Shown: positions 29,393 through 32,804 of the stretch, in pieces
How positions within the stretch are numbered: the stretch's first letter is position 1
Layout of the letters: every line of letters begins with the position of its first letter
Assembly: GCA_900548535.1 (NCBI GenBank)
Contig: URLG01000026.1
Location: 1-32,804, forward strand
Source of the DNA: Candidatus Segatella intestinihominis
GTDB taxonomy: Bacteria > Bacteroidota > Bacteroidia > Bacteroidales > Bacteroidaceae
DNA length: 32,804 nucleotides
Reading direction: 5' to 3'
Program-made: the position numbers and the translations under genes
The notes under the pieces: generated by a model
Database searches by the model: none
The model's input: only the letters and a program-made list of their open reading frames with translations
Told to the model about the DNA's origin: nothing

Positions 29393-30844
29393 CTACTCCT
29401 CCTCACCTTCTAGCTCATATTCATAGCATCCCACACTAGGTGTCTCCTTGCGGCGCAAACCATTTCTATCCACTGGCAGCGAGGTGGCAGGATCAGCCAC
29501 GCCTATCGCCGCCGACGCCGAGCGCAAGCGGAAGTCATACTTCAGATTGTCCGTATCGAAGAGGCGGAAATGCTTCTCGCCAAACTTCGTGGTATCCTTC
29601 AGGTCCTCATAGATGACGTTGGTAAACTTCAAGCTATCCTCTGTCTGCATCTTCTCGGTGCGCAGCACACAGTGGTCGAAGTGGAAAGCCAGCGTATCTC
29701 CCTCCTCGGGTTGCGTCCATACCACCTCATCGTCATGATAGCCCGTAACCAGCGAGTTGCACACGTCCAGGCGAACCAATGGAGGCTGGATGTTGATGGC
29801 AGGTTGGCGGCGGGCATCAAAGGGATAGAACTGGGCTATCGTAGAGCCATTCACCTCTACATCTCCTCCACTCACCAGGAGTCCTGATCCCAAGGTATTG
29901 GTAATCTGCGTATTATATATCTGCGCCTTTACCGAGTCAGCCACCACGCCATAGCCCTGGCAGTTGTGAACCGTGGCATTCTGCAGGAGCAGTTTCTGGC
30001 GGCTCACATCGCTCGGATGCATCCAAATGCCATCATACGTGCTGTGGATATCGGCATAGCTAATCTCATTGTCATAGGAAGAAGGCATCAGCTGGATGCC
30101 CTGCCACTGTCCCGGCGTGCGATCGTAAGGCAGATAATCAAACATACGGTCGATGCGATCGCCTCGCATCACCACCTCCTTGCCCTGCTCGCCCGCCACA
30201 CGGAGCTTGCCATACACCTGCACGCCCGCATTCTCGTGGAAGTAGAGACGAGTGCCAGCAGCGATGGTGAGCGTAGCTAGGCTATCCACCCGGATGCCAC
30301 CATACACCACGATGGGCTGCGAAGACTGGATCACCTCATCCTGGCTCACCCGCTTATCGCGCAGCAGGAGGGCATCCCAGGAATAAGCATTGAGATTGAG
30401 TTTCTGCTGCACGCCACTCTCCAGGGTGAACACCAGGTTATCCTCCACCAACTTAGGCACGTCAGCATGTTGCACATGGGAAGTCAGTTCTACAAACACA
30501 CGGATGCTATCCCCCTTTCTCACCTCCACATCCTGCGTCTGATAGCCCACCGTCTCGCCGAGATACGAGCCATCCACATTGACACGGAAGCCCGTCTGGT
30601 TGCCATTCTCCAGACGCACCGACGAGCAGCGGATGCCCTTGCCCGAGCGATTGTACACCCAGCAAGAGGCTGTAGGCGTAGGTACATTGGAGAAAGTGGT
30701 GTCCAGCCTTACCGAATCTACCGAGAAAGCGAGCACGTCGCTCCTCGACGTAGAGAAGCTCTCATCGTCGGCACAAGCGGACAGCATGGCAGCGCAGACC
30801 GCCATAGAACCTATCGTATATAAAAATCCCTTTTTTCGTTTCAT
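29393..30844 (-). CDS. Surface lipoprotein with right-handed beta-helix-like region
   Basis: A 483-aa lipoprotein: lipobox in AAMLSACADDES (C24), with acidic residues after the cysteine that match the Bacteroidetes surface-export signal. Residues 30-170 look like an Ig-like or CARDB domain. Residues 180-400 have the spaced hydrophobic and asparagine pattern of a right-handed parallel beta-helix (LTIAAGTRLYFHENAGVQVYG, ISYADIHSTYDGIWMHPSD, ATVHNCQGYGVVADS, NTQITNTLGSGLLVSGG). A C-terminal IGVADPATSLPVDRNGLRR is typical of choice-of-anchor Q-like proteins. Polysaccharide binding is plausible but not shown. Its start codon lies in the loop of a perfect 17-bp hairpin. Confidence 0.8.
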   Translation of the reverse strand: MKRKKGFLYTIGSMAVCAAMLSACADDESFSTSRSDVLAFSVDSVRLDTTFSNVPTPTASCWVYNRSGKGIRCSSVRLENGNQTGFRVNVDGSYLGETVGYQTQDVEVRKGDSIRVFVELTSHVQHADVPKLVEDNLVFTLESGVQQKLNLNAYSWDALLLRDKRVSQDEVIQSSQPIVVYGGIRVDSLATLTIAAGTRLYFHENAGVQVYGKLRVAGEQGKEVVMRGDRIDRMFDYLPYDRTPGQWQGIQLMPSSYDNEISYADIHSTYDGIWMHPSDVSRQKLLLQNATVHNCQGYGVVADSVKAQIYNTQITNTLGSGLLVSGGDVEVNGSTIAQFYPFDARRQPAINIQPPLVRLDVCNSLVTGYHDDEVVWTQPEEGDTLAFHFDHCVLRTEKMQTEDSLKFTNVIYEDLKDTTKFGEKHFRLFDTDNLKYDFRLRSASAAIGVADPATSLPVDRNGLRRKETPSVGCYEYELEGEEE

Positions 30845-30869
30845 ACTTTATAAAACGAAAAAAGGGATT
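30825..30869 (-). promoter_or_regulatory. Start-codon hairpin of the surface lipoprotein gene
   Basis: AATCCCTTTTTTCGTTT (30825-30841) and AAACGAAAAAAGGGATT (30853-30869) are perfect 17-bp inverted copies with an 11-nt loop. In the mRNA the ATG (30844-30842) is the last three bases of the loop and codons 2-7 form one arm. Confidence 0.85.
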
Positions 30870-30928
30870 GATTATTGCATCTCAAAAGATACTTATCATT
30901 TATAAAAACAAGCTGCCAGTAGTAGCCC

Positions 30929-31621
30929 CTACATAAACAAGGCGAAGATGGAAGCTCCCACCACCGTCATCACACCGCACACCACGATGGAGAGGCTGCT
31001 CATGGCTCCCTCGATGGTACCCATCTCCATCGCCTTAGCCGTACCCAGCGCATGGGCAGAGCAGCCGATGGCGATACCCTTGGCGATAGGTTCCTTGATG
31101 GAGAGTAGCCCCAGGAACTTCTCGGCAAAGATGTTGCCCAGCACACCCGTCACGATGATGACCACTACCGATACCGACACATGGCCACCCAACTCCTCAG
31201 ACACACCGATGCCGATGGCAGTGGTGATGCTCTTAGGCAGGAAGGTAACATAATCGGCATGGTCGAAATGGAAGAGGATGGCGAGGATGAGCACGGAGCA
31301 AAGGCTCGCCAACACGCCCGACAAGATGCCAATCATCACGGCTCGATAATTCTTCTTGAGCAATTCCACCTGCTGATACAATGGCACCGCCAAGCAGATG
31401 GTGGCAGGGGTGAGCAGATAACTGATGCTATTAGCTCCTGCCGAGTAAGTCTTGTAGTCCACACCCGTAATGAGCAAGGTGCAGATGACCAAGATGATGG
31501 AGATGAGCAGCGGGTTCATGAGCGACCAGCCCGTCTTCACCTTCAGCAACACGCCCAAACCATAGGCTGCCAAGCTGATGAGAACGCCGAAGAAAACAGA
31601 ATCCTGAAACATACCATTCAT
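30929..31621 (-). CDS. lrgB: LrgB-family membrane protein
   Basis: A 230-aa polytopic membrane protein with about six hydrophobic segments and the LrgB/CidB signatures: LLTPATICLAVPLYQQ, LPKSITTAIGIGVSEELGG, and the GCSAHALGTAKAMEMG motif near the C-terminus. LrgAB systems were first linked to autolysis control and later to pyruvate uptake in some species. The start overlaps the lrgA stop by 4 nt, so the two are translationally coupled. Its partner lrgA and a cytidylate-kinase-like gene lie upstream in the same operon. Confidence 0.92.
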   Translation of the reverse strand: MNGMFQDSVFFGVLISLAAYGLGVLLKVKTGWSLMNPLLISIILVICTLLITGVDYKTYSAGANSISYLLTPATICLAVPLYQQVELLKKNYRAVMIGILSGVLASLCSVLILAILFHFDHADYVTFLPKSITTAIGIGVSEELGGHVSVSVVVIIVTGVLGNIFAEKFLGLLSIKEPIAKGIAIGCSAHALGTAKAMEMGTIEGAMSSLSIVVCGVMTVVGASIFALFM

Positions 31622-32055
31622 CGCTGCGCCTCCTTTCCCTTAGCTGAAACTTTAGCTTCCACAGAAATATTTCCTTCCTCAGAAACTTTCACCTTTGCCG
31701 CTGCCGGCTTCTTACCTCTGCGAATCACCGCCTGCGTAATCCATCCCGACACGCCCATCACCACGAAGGTGCTGACCACTGTGACCACAATATATTGCAG
31801 CCAAGCGCTGGCTATGGAATGCCAAGAGTCGATGAGACCCACGGCGGCAGGAATAAACATCACGGGCATGATGGCTATCAAGAAACCACTCGTCTCACGA
31901 ATATCTTTTACCTTAATCAGTTTGAGTTCCAGTGCCGCAAAGAGCAGTATAATGCCATAGATACTGGCAGGAATGGGCAGTGGCAATAAGAAATGGAGCA
32001 ATTCACCCGCAAAGGAAAATGCTATGATGATCAAAAATTGAATTAAAAACTTCAT
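31618..32055 (-). CDS. lrgA: LrgA/CidA-family holin-like protein
   Basis: A 145-aa protein with four hydrophobic helices and the family's LPLPIPASIYGIILLFAALEL segment followed by a conserved short turn. It has an extra, charged C-terminal tail of about 30 residues (PAAAKVKVSEEGNISVEAKV, then KGKEAQR) beyond the usual membrane core. The protein is the partner of LrgB. It starts 2 nt after the stop of the kinase-like gene. Confidence 0.88.
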   Translation of the reverse strand: MKFLIQFLIIIAFSFAGELLHFLLPLPIPASIYGIILLFAALELKLIKVKDIRETSGFLIAIMPVMFIPAAVGLIDSWHSIASAWLQYIVVTVVSTFVVMGVSGWITQAVIRRGKKPAAAKVKVSEEGNISVEAKVSAKGKEAQR

Positions 32056-32057
32056 AA

Positions 32058-32633
32058 TTACTTTTCACTTAAGAAACGGATGTACTGTTCTATGACCAAG
32101 GCTGTATCACCGACGCCCAGGCGGGTTGTGTCGAGACAGATGTCGTAATCATCGGCATTGCCCCAAGTGAGTCCGGTATAATACTTATGATAAGCCACGC
32201 GGCAATCGTCCACGTGCTCCACAAACTCCTGCGCCTGCTGAAGCGACAGATTCTCTTCCTCCTGAATGGCGGCGATGCGAGTCTTCAAGTCGCCCGAGAG
32301 GAACACAGAGACCAAGTCCTTGCGCTCACGGAAGATATAATTGCCACAACGCCCGATGATGACACAGTCCTCCTGCCCTATCATGTCGGCAAGGGTGCGA
32401 AGGGGATGCTCCGTAAGGTCGCGATGGTTCTCGCCATAAGAAGGCATGGCGAAGAGCAGTTCGTCTACCGGGCGCTCATCGAAGAACGCCTCCATCTCAT
32501 CGAGCACTCCACGCTGGCTAGCTATATCGAGCAGGCTCTTACGGGTATAGAAAGGAATACCATAATGCTGGGCGAGCAACTTGCCCACCCTGATAGCGCC
32601 ACATCCACACTGGCGCGCAATCGTAATAATCAT
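32058..32633 (-). CDS. Cytidylate-kinase-like P-loop protein
   Basis: A 191-aa protein of the cytidylate kinase-like family (AAA_26 type). The phosphate loop is atypical (ITIARQCGCGAIRVGKLLA in place of the usual GPSGAGKS), followed by YGIPFYTRKSLLDIASQ. The later segments EDCVIIGRCGNYIFRER and FLSGDLKTRIAAIQEE resemble the lid and nucleotide-monophosphate regions. Family members with this motif are common in Bacteroidetes and their substrate is not established. It is the first gene of an operon with lrgA and lrgB, 2 nt from lrgA. Confidence 0.8.
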   Translation of the reverse strand: MIITIARQCGCGAIRVGKLLAQHYGIPFYTRKSLLDIASQRGVLDEMEAFFDERPVDELLFAMPSYGENHRDLTEHPLRTLADMIGQEDCVIIGRCGNYIFRERKDLVSVFLSGDLKTRIAAIQEEENLSLQQAQEFVEHVDDCRVAYHKYYTGLTWGNADDYDICLDTTRLGVGDTALVIEQYIRFLSEK

Positions 32634-32710
32634 CTTGAGAATCTATTATTAATTACTGAATACACTGTTATCTTCTAGCCTCATCGGCAGAAACGAAACT
32701 TACGTATAGT

Positions 32711-32745
32711 AAAAAAGCTAAGAAGACTTGACTCTTCTTAGCTTT
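32711..32745 (-). terminator. Terminator after tRNA-Pro
   Basis: AAAGCTAAGAAGA (32714-32726) pairs perfectly with TCTTCTTAGCTTT (32733-32745) over a 6-nt loop; on the minus strand a run of T-residues follows. It ends transcription from the tRNA gene. Confidence 0.85.
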
Positions 32746-32752
32746 CTTGAAG

Positions 32753-32804
32753 TCGGGGCGACAGGATTCGAACCTGCGACCACCTGTTCCCAAAACAGGA
32801 GCGC
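32753..32804 (-). tRNA. tRNA-Pro (TGG anticodon), 5' part outside the window
   Basis: On the minus strand the visible 52 nt contain the anticodon arm CCTGT-TTTGGGA-ACAGG (anticodon TGG, G37 as usual for proline), the variable loop, the T-arm GCAGG-TTCGAAT-CCTGT and the acceptor 3' strand CGCCCCG with discriminator A (32753). CCA is not encoded. The D-arm and 5' acceptor strand lie beyond 32804. Confidence 0.92.

Overview
This window looks like a chromosomal segment of a gut or oral Bacteroidales, most likely Prevotella/Segatella. The reasons are the frequent Bacteroidetes-type promoters (TTTG about 20 nt before TAnnTTTG), the absence of Shine-Dalgarno sequences, a smalltalk/HU/DUF4373/DUF4248 gene cassette, Bacteroidetes-style surface lipoproteins, and a BtuB-BtuG type cobalamin locus. 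Genus is inferred from style and gene content, not from a marker gene.

Layout. 1-970: the 5' half of an IS1380-family insertion sequence, ending about 55 bp before thrC. 1025-3392: threonine synthase and a D-2-hydroxyacid dehydrogenase. 3450-7261 (minus): an iron/cobalamin-type ABC uptake operon (substrate-binding lipoprotein and FecCD permease, no ATPase gene visible) with an AlbA_2/ATP-binding/HTH regulator-like gene between its two members. 7399-8011: a small toxin-antitoxin-like pair.

8268-14386 is the accessory core: an unrecognised 386-aa protein, a DUF4373 (phage replisome-organiser-like) protein, a T7/Twinkle-like primase-helicase, DUF4248, an HU-family protein and a 33-aa smalltalk peptide, all on the plus strand. 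It looks like a domesticated replication module, but no integrase, capsid, terminase or amidase is seen here. Two non-coding structures stand out. One is a cluster of ten copies of GAGTRGAY (five per orientation) upstream of the DUF4373 promoter. The other is a seven-unit array with an exact 23-bp period in the HU leader.

14528-14863 holds two tiny membrane proteins on the minus strand, under a promoter whose spacer is filled by a perfect dyad. 15066-18700 (minus) is a cobalamin acquisition operon: riboswitch, BtuB-like TonB receptor and BtuG-like surface propeller lipoprotein. 18933-25216 has a small membrane/HTH protein, a SLC13-type transporter, type II pantothenate kinase (coaW), and anaerobic ribonucleotide reductase with its activase (nrdD, nrdG). 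25296-28705 has folK, a glucosaminidase-LysM cell wall enzyme, an M64 peptidase and cytidine deaminase. 28727-32633 (minus) has a TPR protein, a surface lipoprotein whose start codon sits in a hairpin loop, lrgB, lrgA and a cytidylate-kinase-like gene. The window ends inside a tRNA-Pro(TGG).

A recurring theme is intergenic low-complexity sequence built from 7-nt units (AGTTAGG, YTTTCAA, TTAATTA). These arrays lie next to start and stop codons and in several places provide the stop codon itself. All functional calls come from reading the sequence and remembered family features; no database search was possible.
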